DNA of 64,000 nt from assembly GCA_973895155.1 (NCBI GenBank), contig OZ316891.1, positions 10,912,001 through 10,976,000 on the forward strand, read 5' to 3'. Under the pieces are notes generated by a model. It saw only the letters and a program-made list of their open reading frames with translations. It ran no database searches and was not told the DNA's origin. The DNA comes from Marsupella aquatica. Taxonomy: Eukaryota; Marchantiophyta. Position 1 is the first letter of the stretch; the number at the start of each line of letters is the position of its first letter. Shown here in pieces: positions 43,555 to 55,149 of the stretch. Made by a program: the position numbers and the translations under genes.

Positions 43555-45400
43555 AGCTCTAAGCAGCAGCAAAGACACCTATATCTCCAATCTGCTTGTT
43601 CAAATCCCGAGAATTCCATGACCTCCAATACCTGGGTCGTCCACAAACATCTTGAAATCCCCCTACTCTCCCTTCCCCGGATCGCTCGGACCGACTTCGT
43701 CTCTGGTCACTGCAAAGTGGAAACACATGAAGACCAAGTGAAAACAAAAGAGTAAACAGCAGATACACGCGCAAATAAAATGCCCCAGCTTTGAATCCCA
43801 ATGGTAACCACACATAGCTCGCCCTGTCTACACAAATAATTCAGCAACTGCTCACCTAGGAACATTCAATTCGCCCTAATTAGGGTCATCCAAATAATGC
43901 AAACCGAGTCCCAGAATTGTTGCCATTCTACCAATAGACACAGGAGTGACAGCCAGAGAGGTTCTGCAGTGTCAATAAACGTGCACGTTGGATTCGTTTC
44001 AACACTCGTCAAACAAACGGGATCCGTAGGTCCCCAGAGCACATTTAAAACATAACGATCTCATAATTGCCTCAAGATTGTAAAGATTGGCCCCACAACG
44101 AGTAACGACCTCATGCAAAATCTAATTATTCAAGTTAACAGGAAAAGAACCTTCTGAGTTGGACAACTAATGAATGTTGTCTAGGCTCTCCAATCCCAAA
44201 AATTTTAAGCAGGCTAACGGTATGGGAATGCATGACAACACAGCTAAATAGTTCTATAAAATACTAGAAATCTCAGGACCACTGCTGTTCGTCTCAACCT
44301 CTCCCTTACATATTTTCCGGGCCTGCATTGCACTAGAGAGCCGTGGAAGGACACCCGAAAGAGAAAAAGAATGAACAAATCTGCTTTATAGACCCACGAG
44401 CAGTGACAGTGAATAATGCATGGGCCAAGTATATTTCCAATGCGCTGATCACAATCAACTGAGGGACTCGCTGATTGTGACACCCACACAAAACGAATTC
44501 TTGAAGCAGAAAGCCTCACCTCCACAATGTGACAGTTCCGGTTGCGAAGCGGAGAACGAATGACTTTCAAGAGGAAGCTGCTACGCTCAGGAGTAGAGGA
44601 AACCAAACATCTTCAGGTTAACCCATGTTGTACAGCAGTCCTCATCCGCATCTTCCCCCTGTCTTTCACTCCCTCCTCCCTTCTCCCTTCTCCCATCCCT
44701 TTTCTTCCATCTCCGAGCTCCGCCGATCACATTGTAGAGCCGAAAATACCGAACAACAGCTACTCATCCGAGCTCATAGATCTCGTCGGTGGATCAGCAG
44801 AAGATGTGACTTTTCAATACTTCAACACCTTACACACTTCACTTTAGACAGACTGTCTCGTTTTCCCAACCCAAATCAGCGAAGATTTCTTGAACCCTCT
44901 TGACATTCTCTTCCGATCTTCTAGCCACTGCAGAGCAGAGCTGAGCTGACTCCAACCATCTGGACAGTGACCGCATGAGCTGAGAAAACGAGCTGACGTC
45001 TGAACTGACCTCAGACAAGACAGGAAAAGATCAAGCCCACCCCCTAAAGTCCTCAAATCAGACTCACAAGCTCAAATCCAGTGACACATTGACTCCTCCT
45101 CGACTCGCATGATAAACCCAATTGCTTAATCGGCCAACACGAAACGCATCTGAGAGGAGACGCGATGCGGAGGAGATCGATTCAATGTTCGGCGTGCGCC
45201 AATCTGAGGCTTGGAAACCACACTTGCGATACTCTCGAAGTGAAGGATCTCTGCTCAGAATGGGCAGAGAGAGAATTTGCGGCGCAAGACGAGAGCAGAG
45301 TGCTTAATTAATTAGGAACTGGAAGGTTACTCGAAACCCTAATCCTTGTTTAGGCTTTAATCTAATCAGTAGTGTACCGTCTCTCATGGGAATGTAATTT
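43555..45400. other. upstream region of the 332-residue gene
   Basis: Several frames of 60-120 codons on both strands, none recognisable or with matching splice sites. A promoter and untranslated leader for the minus-strand gene are expected at the left end. A C/T-rich run lies near 44650-44720. Confidence 0.4.
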
Positions 45401-46299
45401 TACACTCCTCCCTTCTTTTGGAGAGAATATATATATCCTAAACTATAATACAAGGTTGCGCCTTTTTATGAAGTGGTCGTGGTTCAAATTTGCAGTGTCC
45501 AAAAAACATTAATCATGTCAAAGAGAAGTAATAAAGGTTATATTAAATTTAGTGTGCACCAAAACAATAATAAATACATTACACACAAACGGTGAATCAA
45601 ATGGGAGACACAAAAGTAGGGAGCCAATGCTAGAACCAATGTGGCACACAAAACAAGAGAGTGAATGTACATGCATGAGTATCAAGAAGGTATACACATG
45701 AAATACAAAAATACATAATATATATGATACTGTATATTATTACAAGTATTACAATATTAAAAAATATAATAATGATAGTAATTGAATTAAAATAACTTAA
45801 TTAAAAATAGGTTAGATTACAAAGACAACATCAAAAGCTATAATAAATTGTTACTTTTTTTATTATAGTAGTCATTCAAATTTGCAATATCCCAAAAATG
45901 AAAAACATGAAAGAATGAATTCTTTTGTGAATGAAAATGGAGAGCAATGTTTCCAAGCAAAAAATGAATTTAATAGTACAAAGAAAATAAGGAGGGTCTC
46001 TAGCAATGCAAGAGTATCAAGGAGACCTCCCTTTACCATGTACCACTATAATCTTGATCCGGTCCCTTTACAAACTACAAAAAAAGTGACAATCAATCTT
46101 GAATGTTCACCAAAACATATTTTTTTCCACACTTTAAGATCTAGCCATACACCCCTTCTAAAAATAAATTCCTGCCCAAGTTACCCTTTAACCTTCCCAT
46201 ACCTGCCACAATTGAAAAAATTAATCAAATTTTAATTAAATTTATTAATATATAAATAATTCTATTTTTTGGAAATAATTTCAAATATAAATAAAATAT
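45401..46299. other. very AT-rich gene-free stretch
   Basis: Composition drops sharply to A and T with many short A and T runs. The only frame of note (45882-46235, 117 codons) has the Lys/Asn/Phe bias expected from AT-rich sequence. No element ends were recognised. Confidence 0.5.
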
Positions 46300-47515
46300 A
46301 GATAAAATAGTTTCTCATCTTGACATCTTTTCTTCATACTAAGATCTTCTCACCTCAAGATCTTTGTTCATCTTGACATATTTTACTCACCTTGAGATCT
46401 TTTCTCACCTCAACATATATATTATATTTGTCTCATTTTGTCATATTTTTCTCACCTGGTCATCTTTATCTCACCACAACATCTTTCTTCCCCCTCAACA
46501 TTTTTTCCTCATATTGACATCTTTTTCTCATCTCACCATCTTTTCTCTCCTTGACTTATTTTTCTCACCTTTGAATGTTTTTTCTCTAATATGATATCTT
46601 TTTCTCACTTTGCTATATTTTCTTTCCTTGACATATTTTTCTCAGCTCGACATGTTTTTCTCTTATCGACATCTTTTCTCACCTTGATATATTTTCTCAC
46701 CCCAACATGCATCATTTGTGCAATGCACAGATATCAAGCCCGATATGTACTTAACAACATCTTTTACTTCACGACATCTTTTAATAGTAATGACATATTT
46801 TATCTATTGACCATGATTTTATACTTAACAACATCTTAATACTTAACTACATCTTTGGCATAACGACATCATTGGCGACATGACATCTACTTACTTGACA
46901 CAATTTTTTACTTGATGACCTTTTGGGCAACATGCCATCTTTGGCAAAATGACTTCTTTTTCTTAACAACATCTTTTTACTTCATGACATTTTTCACATA
47001 AGAACATCAAATGTTCTTGGGAAACACAACATATAATTCTCTTAAGAGCATTTTGGGCGCCACAACACTTTCCTCTTAGCGACATCTTGGGGGACACTAC
47101 ATCTTGGGCGCCACAACATCTGTTTTCTTAACAATATCTTGGGCACCATGATATCCTTGTTTTAATGATATTTTGGGTGACACAACATTTTTTTTCTTAA
47201 CGACATCTTTTGTGCAATGCATGATTAATTTCCCTTAACGATGTCATGGCCGACACGACATCTTTTCTCTCAATGATGTCTTTGCCAACACAACATCTTT
47301 TTTTCAAGGACATCTTGGCTGACATGACAGTTTTTTTCAACGACCTCTTGGCCAACATGACATCTTTTTTTCTCAATGACTTTTTTTCTCTCAACTACCT
47401 CTTGGCCAACACGACAGTTTCTCTCTCCATGACCTCTTGGCTGACACAACATCTTTTTTTCTCAACGACATCCTGGCCGACACGACTTCTTTCGTGCAAC
47501 GCACAGGTATTGAGC
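46300..47515. repeat. degenerate pyrimidine-rich array (CATCTTTTTCTCACC type)
   Basis: For over 1 kb the sequence is built from loosely repeated 20-30-base phrases. In the left part these are ATCTTTTCTCACCT and CTTGACATATTTT; in the right part GACATCTTTT, CTTAACGACATCTTGG and TGGCCAACACGACAT. Nearly all purines are in GACAT or AACAT groups. Two sub-arrays end in the same kind of phrase: GTGCAATGCACAGATATCAAGC at about 46720 and GTGCAACGCACAGGTATTGAGC at about 47493. Units are too diverged to count. Confidence 0.65.
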
Positions 47516-47517
47516 TC

Positions 47518-47518
<1 letters not shown>

Positions 47519-47557
<39 letters not shown>
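47519..47557. repeat. (TA)n microsatellite
   Basis: About 19-20 perfect TA dinucleotides. It directly follows the GCACAGGTATTGAGCTCG phrase that closes the pyrimidine-rich array. Confidence 0.95.
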
Positions 47558-47559
<2 letters not shown>

Positions 47560-47585
47560 AACTGCCAATGTTTTTTCCCTCTATA

Positions 47586-47735
47586 GCCAGTTTTATAATT
47601 ACTAGTGCTAGTACTAGTACACACGTGTAGAAGTTTTCTCCCCCTAGCATACACGTGGTTTTAGAATGTTTGTTCCCTTTGGCCAGTTTTATTAGCACTC
47701 AAGTAGTGTACACGTGTAGAATTTTTTACCCTATT
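47586..47735. repeat. ~96-bp diverged tandem duplication
   Basis: GCCAGTTTTAT recurs at 47586 and 47682. Both copies go on to AGT(A)GTACAC-ACGTGTAGAA and a T-run. The copies have diverged by indels. Confidence 0.65.
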
Positions 47736-48083
47736 ATAAACACTAAGAGACAAGTTGGTTCGATGGAGCTTTGTATTCTTTTCTTTTTTGGAGAGACTTG
47801 AATATTCACTAGCGCAGTTGTGTAGATAGGAGTTTTATATACACTTTTTTGGAGAATTTAACATTTAATAATAAATGCACAATTTTGAGAAAGAAATTTT
47901 ATATCGTTCCTTTTGGAGAGTTGTATATTTATTTGCCTAGTTGTGTGTTGAAGGGAAGTTTATGTTCTTCTTTCAGTGGTTTTTTCCTCACTTCAATGAT
48001 ATCTGGAGTTTAGGTGAATTATATGTGTATCCTGTACTCCACTGACTGACAACTTTTGACTGTAAGTCGCCACTGTCTCCAAA

Positions 48084-48155
48084 CCTATGGCATGTTCAAA
48101 TGTATTTTTAAAGGTTTAGCCTATGGCATGTTCAAATGTACTTTTAAAGGTTTAT
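48084..48155. repeat. 36-bp tandem duplication
   Basis: CCTATGGCATGTTCAAATGT occurs at 48084 and 48120, each followed by A-TTTTTAAAGGTTTA with one base different. Confidence 0.9.
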
Positions 48156-50350
48156 ATTACTTATTTGATTATTTTTCTGATAGTCAGATCTCCTTAGATT
48201 TGAGAATGACCTTTGAATGACCTTTAGATTGACCTTTAGATTCTGGCTATGGGACCAGGTGGAACACTGGCAAATGAGACAGAAAAATACTAGCTAATTT
48301 TTGCCACTAATGGCAAAGCTTTTTGTGGAGGTGTAAATTGGTGAACTTTTGACACTAAAAAGAAAAGCCGGCATGTTGGCCTTCAGATTGTTCTCTCAAT
48401 CTCATGTGTTCACTTTGAATAGAATGTCTTGCAGAAACTGGCACCTTCCTTTGTTTCATGTTGGAACCCTACTTAGTACTCATTTTGGTGTTGAAATAGG
48501 ATTGGTAACGTCCAGTTGTTTTGAAGCCACTCACATAATCTCGCGTCTTACACATGTTTTTCTGCTGATTAGCTTGGGCTGTAGATGAAAACACAGTGGA
48601 CTTCATGTTCTCCTAGTTTGAGGGGGAAATTCTTGTAAAAACACGTTCAGCTACGGAGGCATGTGGCTAACCTGAGGCAGGAATTAATCAAGAAATACAC
48701 ATGAATGGCTCTTTGGCAGGCTCTTAGTCACAAATCAATCAATAGCAATAGATGAAAAGTGCTCCTTGGTAGAAAACAATCAGATCAGGTTTTTTTGCAC
48801 CTTGGGGAATCAGCTACCAAAAGTCGTAAAAACCACCTCCAATCCAAAAGAAATATTTTTTAGATGCATTTGCAAGTGTTGTCTAAAGTATAAGAGATCA
48901 AACAAAGTATTATGAATTCAAAATTTGAGAAAATGGCCTGATAAGTACCCTTTATAAATTAAAACAAACCATTCAATTCAAAGACATCAAAAACTAGAAT
49001 TGTGGTATTTAAATCAGGCCAGCATCACGGGTGGTATCCAAACATCTACATTCGGTTTACTTTTCTCCAACTTCACCGCCTCTCGTCATGCAGTATCCTC
49101 ATCAAGGACACCATCCAGTAAAGCCAAACTAACAATCTGTGGCGAGAGCCAAAACCCACAGCAAATTGTCGCTTTGCCTTCGAAGAAATATCTTAGAAGT
49201 GACAGGCCAAAACCACTGGACACACTATGGCAGACAACTGCAACTTTTCATTCCAGTGTGTCTGGCAGCAGGAAGGGTAGGAACCATGAGCTTACTCGCA
49301 CAGGTTACTCAACAGCCCAGCTGTACCTGTGTTGCACACTTTTGGAAATACAAAGCATATTCAATCAGAATACATCGATCAGACAAATCAAAAACTCTCT
49401 TGATCCAGGATTTGAGCCATACTTACAAAGCTTCCCAATTCCCTGGTGCAGAGAGCAATTAAACTTAAGAAAGCTGAATCGGACTACCATTAATTCCGGG
49501 GAATTGGTGCGAGTGCTTGATCCCACTAGTGCGAGACAAGCTACTGTCACCTTCTTATCAACAGGCACACACTTTGCCTATATATTTTTGCCATTGAAAA
49601 TTTTCTAATCAATAAAAGAATGAATACAGCTTGAATATCTCACCTGACCTAGGCCTGCTGTTATCGATAAAAGGAGACCAACTCTGGTTGTCTGTGAGGT
49701 GATTGTGCATGAACCGTCCTCAAATGGATATGTCAGGCTAGACTCTCTAACCGCACTGATTGGTACAACCTGCAGACTTCCAAGGACGCACATCCGTAGA
49801 TCTTGCCTCAACCCGCAAACAATTATCATCCAAGTGAATATATCACCTGGTGACTGAAGAGACCAGATGTGAACGAGCTTTACTCACCTACATCACCATC
49901 ATCGCCTCTTCTTAGCTCAACCCCAGAATAGCTTTCATTGCTAATAATTGATTGACACTAAAGCAAAGGACCTGCAATTGGAACAGAGACAGACATGGTA
50001 TTCATTCCAAGTTGGCCTTTACGTACTTTCCCCACTATCACTCCGTCACAGACAAGTTGTCATCCAGTAGCATAATGTCCACTGCAGGAATTTGACTGTC
50101 TGGGAACGATAATTCTTCTGTTCAGCATCATCTTCTCGTCCATGTCAAAGAATTATAAATTCGCGCGGGATGGACGTCTCTCCTGTCCACCCAAAGACGA
50201 CTTGAAGTTCGTAGATGGCATGAAACAATCCATCAGTGTAGAAGGAAGCTTTGCATGCCAGACAGGAAGAGCATTGCCCAATCAACTTAGCCAAGATTTC
50301 GCTCCCATACCCTCTATTAACGTGCCCACAAAAAACCTCTATGGGAAAGA
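48156..50350. other. gene-free stretch downstream of FIP37
   Basis: A ~110-bp block at 48240-48350 (with TGGCAAAG, GTGGAGGTG and TTGGTGAAC) is related to 57290-57395. The 202-codon plus-strand frame at 49000-49608 shows no family resemblance. The right end is the 3' untranslated region of FIP37. Confidence 0.4.
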
Positions 50351-53300
50351 TTATCTTCTTCGGGATTCACTACTCGGCTTTTCCCGTGAATCATCATCCC
50401 CTCCATAGCTATCCCTCTTAGGTTCCAGTTGCGGGGCCCTGTCTTCCTCCCTAGTTTTAATATTTGCATCCCGCACTTCAGTCTGTTTGCTCTGCTCTGC
50501 AAGATGAAGTTGTATCTGATGATCTTTCTGTTGAATCTGTCTCTGCAAAAGGTAAATCTGGAACATAACACCAAACGTTAAATCAAACAGAAAGAGTCTA
50601 TTTATGGTAGGTAAATGGAATATCAGAAGCCACTAATTGCCGGTAACTTGAGAGTACAAACGTTTTTAGAAGATGAGAGAGATAAGAGATGAACTGTGCA
50701 ATAACACAAATAAACTGATAACCATCTCCAAACCAAGGGCTAGCACTTACAGTCTGCTGTGACCGCTCTGCTTCAAAGTTGAGATCCTCCACGTATTCAA
50801 AAAGCTCTGGAATGTGAATGAAGGTCAAGTAGGTTACAATAGCCTTGAGGGACAAAGAACGGAGCAAAAAAAAGGAACGCAAAAGTCTGCCAAGTACATG
50901 GACAGGAACAGTTTCTATGCATGTATCTTTGAGATTCAGGAAAAGCCTTGTTTAGCTTTACCTTGGTATCCACGTCTCAGTTCCAGAGTAAGAGACTTCT
51001 GCATTGCCAGCTTTGTGCCAAGTTCATGCATCTGTCACACACATGAAAGTCGAGATTAGCTTGCAATGTTCAGAATACCTTTCCCAAGATATGTACAAGC
51101 TAGAACATTCAAATGTGGCCGCTAGTTCAAATAAGCACCACTGAGACATCACCAACCTTTCCCTCGGAGGCCTCGCGGCCAATCTCCTCGTTCTCTTCCT
51201 GCAAAGTGCGGCACTTGGCCATCAACATTTTTCCGTTTTTACTGTGAGGAGTGAACTGCACTGCGGCAAGGTCGTCTTGAAGCTCTTTCACTTTCTTCTC
51301 TGCGGCTTCAAGCTCTTTCTGCACGAAACGAATCCAGATAAGTCTGTAGATATCTTCGCTCCTTTAGAGGGCTAATTAGCCCTTGGAAGATTTCTTAGCA
51401 TACATGCCCAGTGAGAATGGTTATACCTTCATCCGCGTAAATTCAGCATGTATAGCCGGATCAAGTAGTAACCGGCGTGCCTATCAAATGCAAAACAGTT
51501 GGTGAGCCAAGATCAAAACGCTTAGAATCATATAGATCTTTGAAAATGCGGAAGAGAACACACAAAACTGGCACAGAATGGAAGCTGCTAAGGTACCTGC
51601 AACATCGGCGGCTTCAGCATGAGTCTCAAATCTTGTACCATCGACTGCACACAACCAACGAATCCACACCAGGATCAGAATTCCTCCCTATCAACATCAT
51701 GTGCTTGGAATACGCAAAATATGAAACCGAAGAGGAAGAAGTAGACTCATACTATGTGAGAAATTGATAGTTCGCTTACATGAGTGATATCAGTCGTTAG
51801 ACAATGCCCCGAACGCTTTCGGCTAAAAACAACCACTCCCCGGGTATTCCTCTCACTCACCGCAGTAAAAAAACTACAAAGTATGAAGCTCCCTTTCTTC
51901 TCATCGCTTGTATTCACTATACTGGGTACTCTTCATTGCCTTCATGAAGCTAGCAAAATCAAAGCAATTTAGAATCGGATAAATGCTGTCACGACGTACC
52001 TACGGTTGTGCCATATGTGATCACACTCAAAGCATTACAGACGAGATCAAGAACTGCCTCACCTTTAGGTCTACTATCTCTTGTTCCTTTCCTGCAAGTT
52101 TCACGAGCATAGCCCCCTCCCTACGTTTTGCACTCAAGAGCTGCCAATAGAGGAAAAAGGGTATCAATAGTTCGTACTACAAGATTGAACAGAATTTTAG
52201 AAGAAGCACAATGAATGCTCTTCGCATACAAAACGGAAGAAGAGTCGAACATGTATGAGGAAATTGATCTTAAGTAATGCATAGGCAAGCCTGAAACAGG
52301 TCTATCGATCTCGGACCTAAAACTGAATAGTTAAATTAAAATCGCACAGGCAGAGGAAATTTCTGCATTGCATGACTCATAGCACGTTACATGGCCTTGC
52401 CCTAGTGTCCACTCGCTTCTTGCTTGCATGCCAAGAGTCCTATGGCTGTTACCACTCTCGTCTAGATGCAATCCATTGCATGTATAACAACCAGATTCTC
52501 GATTACAAAGCAAAGTTGGTCATCACCTGTTCTTTCAGTTGCACTTCGGACGCTTGGAGTCTCTTAAAAGCCTCCAGGACGACATCTGGCTCTGTTAAGA
52601 AGATGAAGCAAAGACGAGAACATATACTGAGGATGCAACGATATTCATACATTCCAAACAGAGAAGACATGGACTAAACAGGGTGCAGTTTGTTCAAGAA
52701 AAGAACGGGTGCGTACGTGCTTTCAGTATCAAATTCCACAAAACCGTGATCTCGCATTTACACAATGCCACTGTAGAATTTGTTTGGAAATCAGAAACTT
52801 GCTAGGAATACTGCACGAACTCACCAGGATAGGCAATCAAGGGCAGAAGAGATTCGACGTGGAAGGTAGCTCGCCATTTTTCCACGTCTCCATTAACTTT
52901 CTTGAGGTCTTTCTGAAAAAATACAGAACAAGAGTTAAGAAATATCTTCAATTGTCACCCAAAACATTCCACAGTTCAAGTAACTCACTGACTGGACCTC
53001 ACTTCAAAACTATGATTCGCTTGGTAGCAACGACTGAACCAATTAAACATAGTTGTGAACGAAAATGAAAGTCACTGGACGAAATATCAATTTAGAGTCC
53101 CACCTGCAATTTCGCTATTGTGCTGTCTCGCTCCTCCAAACTGATTTCCAAGAATTACACCCAAGCCCGTGTTTAAACCAAACACACAAAAGAAGGAAAG
53201 GGGGGACACAAAGAACTTCCATAAACAAAGTCTACTTTGTGAGCTTCTACGAGCAAGTATCCTCAAAGGGCACCAGGAAGAGCTGCATTTAAATTCTGCC

Positions 53301-54525
53301 ATCAACCTGTCAGATAAAACTAAGATTAGGGAAATAAAGACTGCCCGCAGGCTTGTTGCCCATTATACCTGGCACGCAAGTTGAGTATGGTTGTAGTGGC
53401 ATGATCGTTTCCAACCACGGTACTGGCATACATCTGGGAGGAACATTCATATATCGGCATTTAATGAGAAGGATACTCTCCTAATCCCAGAATGTCATTC
53501 AACAGATCCATAAACGGCTATGTAGAATTCAGAAAATTTTAGATTGTATAGAAAAATCCTAGCTAGAAAAACCCATACTTTCTTTGCAGGGTAGATGTCG
53601 ACATCTTCATCGTCATCCTCCAGTTCCATGAAAGCTCTCTTCGCACCTGTAGCAAACGGGTTGGAAAATCAAGACGTCTGTCTCACACACCCATCTCAGA
53701 CTGAAGGCTACGCGAGGTGTAAGTGCTCGGTCGAAGGAGTGAGTTTGTCCCTTGCCTTGACAGCCACTCCAACCTAATGTCCGATGAAACTTGCGAGTAA
53801 CTCGAGAAAAAACTCACTCGCCGACAACCTACTCCTTACGACTGATGACCAACTTCTTAGCGAAATTGCGTGCAGGCAGTACTGGTTAAGCTTTTCATTT
53901 TATTGCGAATCAGAATGCAATGCACATAGGTCGCTGAAGCATTGCCTCTACCGCTAACTTTCGAAATCCATATCTTCCAAAACATTTTGGTCCTTCTATT
54001 CGACGCCCTCGCATCATGTCCAATCAACCAACTGAGCTACTAGGCTCAGCGCATGCCTATGCCGTTTCCAAAGTAGAGAAGACTGATTCTGATTCTAAAA
54101 TGCAGTGAGAGAAGAGTTTATGTGACCTACCTGGCTTTGCATTCTCATCTCCGTCGTCTCCACCAAAATCGAAGTCATCCTGAAAAAAAGGTAAATTAAC
54201 CTTGATGTGTAGAAAGCCCAACGTTGCCAACCACTGAAAAGAAACAGGAGCAGACTTTCCCAAGAATTTTTCTGCGCCAAATCCAGGAGCTGCCGACTCC
54301 AGGCACTCCATCTTCGGAGTTCACCTGCAGAAGTCGCAGGAAGAAAGGGCAGAAGCCAAACCAAGAAATTGACTACACCAGTACAAAGCACGACAATCTC
54401 CGCGCCGCTGCTGGTCTTGCCCTGCCTCCAAGAGCTTTTTGTGAAGCCAAAACCAAACGGCGTACCAGAATTTGAAAATGTAGAGGTTCCAAGCCACTTA
54501 CATCGTAAAACGTGGGATTGGCCAT
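50351..54525 (-). CDS. FIP37: FIP37/WTAP, m6A methyltransferase complex subunit
   Basis: Fourteen coding exons on the minus strand: 54525-54502, 54179-54131, 53646-53579, 53433-53369, 53140-53104, 52912-52825, 52591-52527, 52140-52063, 51644-51597, 51480-51427, 51318-51157, 51031-50962, 50806-50751 and 50557-50351. All borders are GT-AG and every phase agrees, giving 356 residues (Arabidopsis about 330). An acidic N-terminus (DDFDFGGDDGDE, ELEDDDEDVDIYP) is followed by a long coiled coil. It includes LEERDSTIAKLQ, RRLLLDPAIHAEFTRMK and the diagnostic GKMLMAKCRTLQEENEEIG (about residues 222-240), and ends in a polar tail SSESRRR. FIP37 is the plant WTAP: it holds the MTA/MTB methyltransferase pair in the nuclear m6A writer complex and is essential in embryos. 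The first exon codes for only eight residues (MANPTFYD). Exons as short as 37 bases make the gene invisible to simple frame scans. Confidence 0.95.
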
Positions 54526-54657
54526 CGCAGAAGGACTCTTCGACCTCGTTCGCTCCGTGTCCGCTACTGTCGACGCAGACTGCTACCGAATTGCTCCGAA
54601 TAGCTTCATGCTCCGATTAGCTTCTGCGAGACAACACCACCATAGTCGAGGTACTTC
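54526..54657. other. FIP37 promoter side
   Basis: Short interval between the FIP37 start codon and a tandem repeat block. It should contain the FIP37 leader; no clear TATA box. Confidence 0.35.
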
Positions 54658-55030
54658 CTTGATGGACCCACAAACCAAACTTTTCTCCCCAACCAATCCT
54701 GCCCCATATGAGGTTTTGAGTACATTGCTTTAAAATTCTATCAAAGGTGTGATTTAAAGTCTATCAACGGTGTCGATCACTCAGGGGTCCCTTGATGGAC
54801 CCACAAACCAAACTTTTGTCCTCAACCAACCCAGCCCCATGAGCTTTTGAGTACATTTATTTTAAGGTCTATTAACCGTTTGGGGGGTCACTCAAGGATC
54901 ACATCAAAATATTTGCTTGATGGACCCCAAAGGAAGCTTTTCTTCCCAACCAACCCATTAGGTTTTGAGTACTATGATTCAAGGTCTATTAAGGGTTTGG
55001 ACCCCTCATTTTGGGGTCCATGAGGCATAT
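54658..55030. repeat. three tandem ~130-bp units upstream of FIP37
   Basis: CTTGATGGACCC recurs at 54658, 54791 and 54916 (periods 133 and 125). Each copy is followed by CAAC-CAACC, GTTTTGAGTAC and a phrase like AAGGTCTATTAA. Copies are moderately diverged. The array begins only about 130 bp from the FIP37 start codon. Confidence 0.8.
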
Positions 55031-55149
55031 ACCTCCCTCCTAATCCAGGCAGGCAAAAAATGCAGTACACTTAGGAGAGTGCCTTTGTATATGATAGTCT
55101 CCCACTCTACCTAAGTGCACATTCTCAGGACAAAGCATCTGTTGTGCAC
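55031..55149. other. short spacer
   Basis: Nothing recognised between the tandem repeat and the decayed retrotransposon. Confidence 0.4.

Noticed and set aside
49000-49608. Plus-strand frame of 202 codons
   Set aside because: No family resemblance, no consistent splice structure, and a composition typical of chance frames in the 3' region of FIP37.
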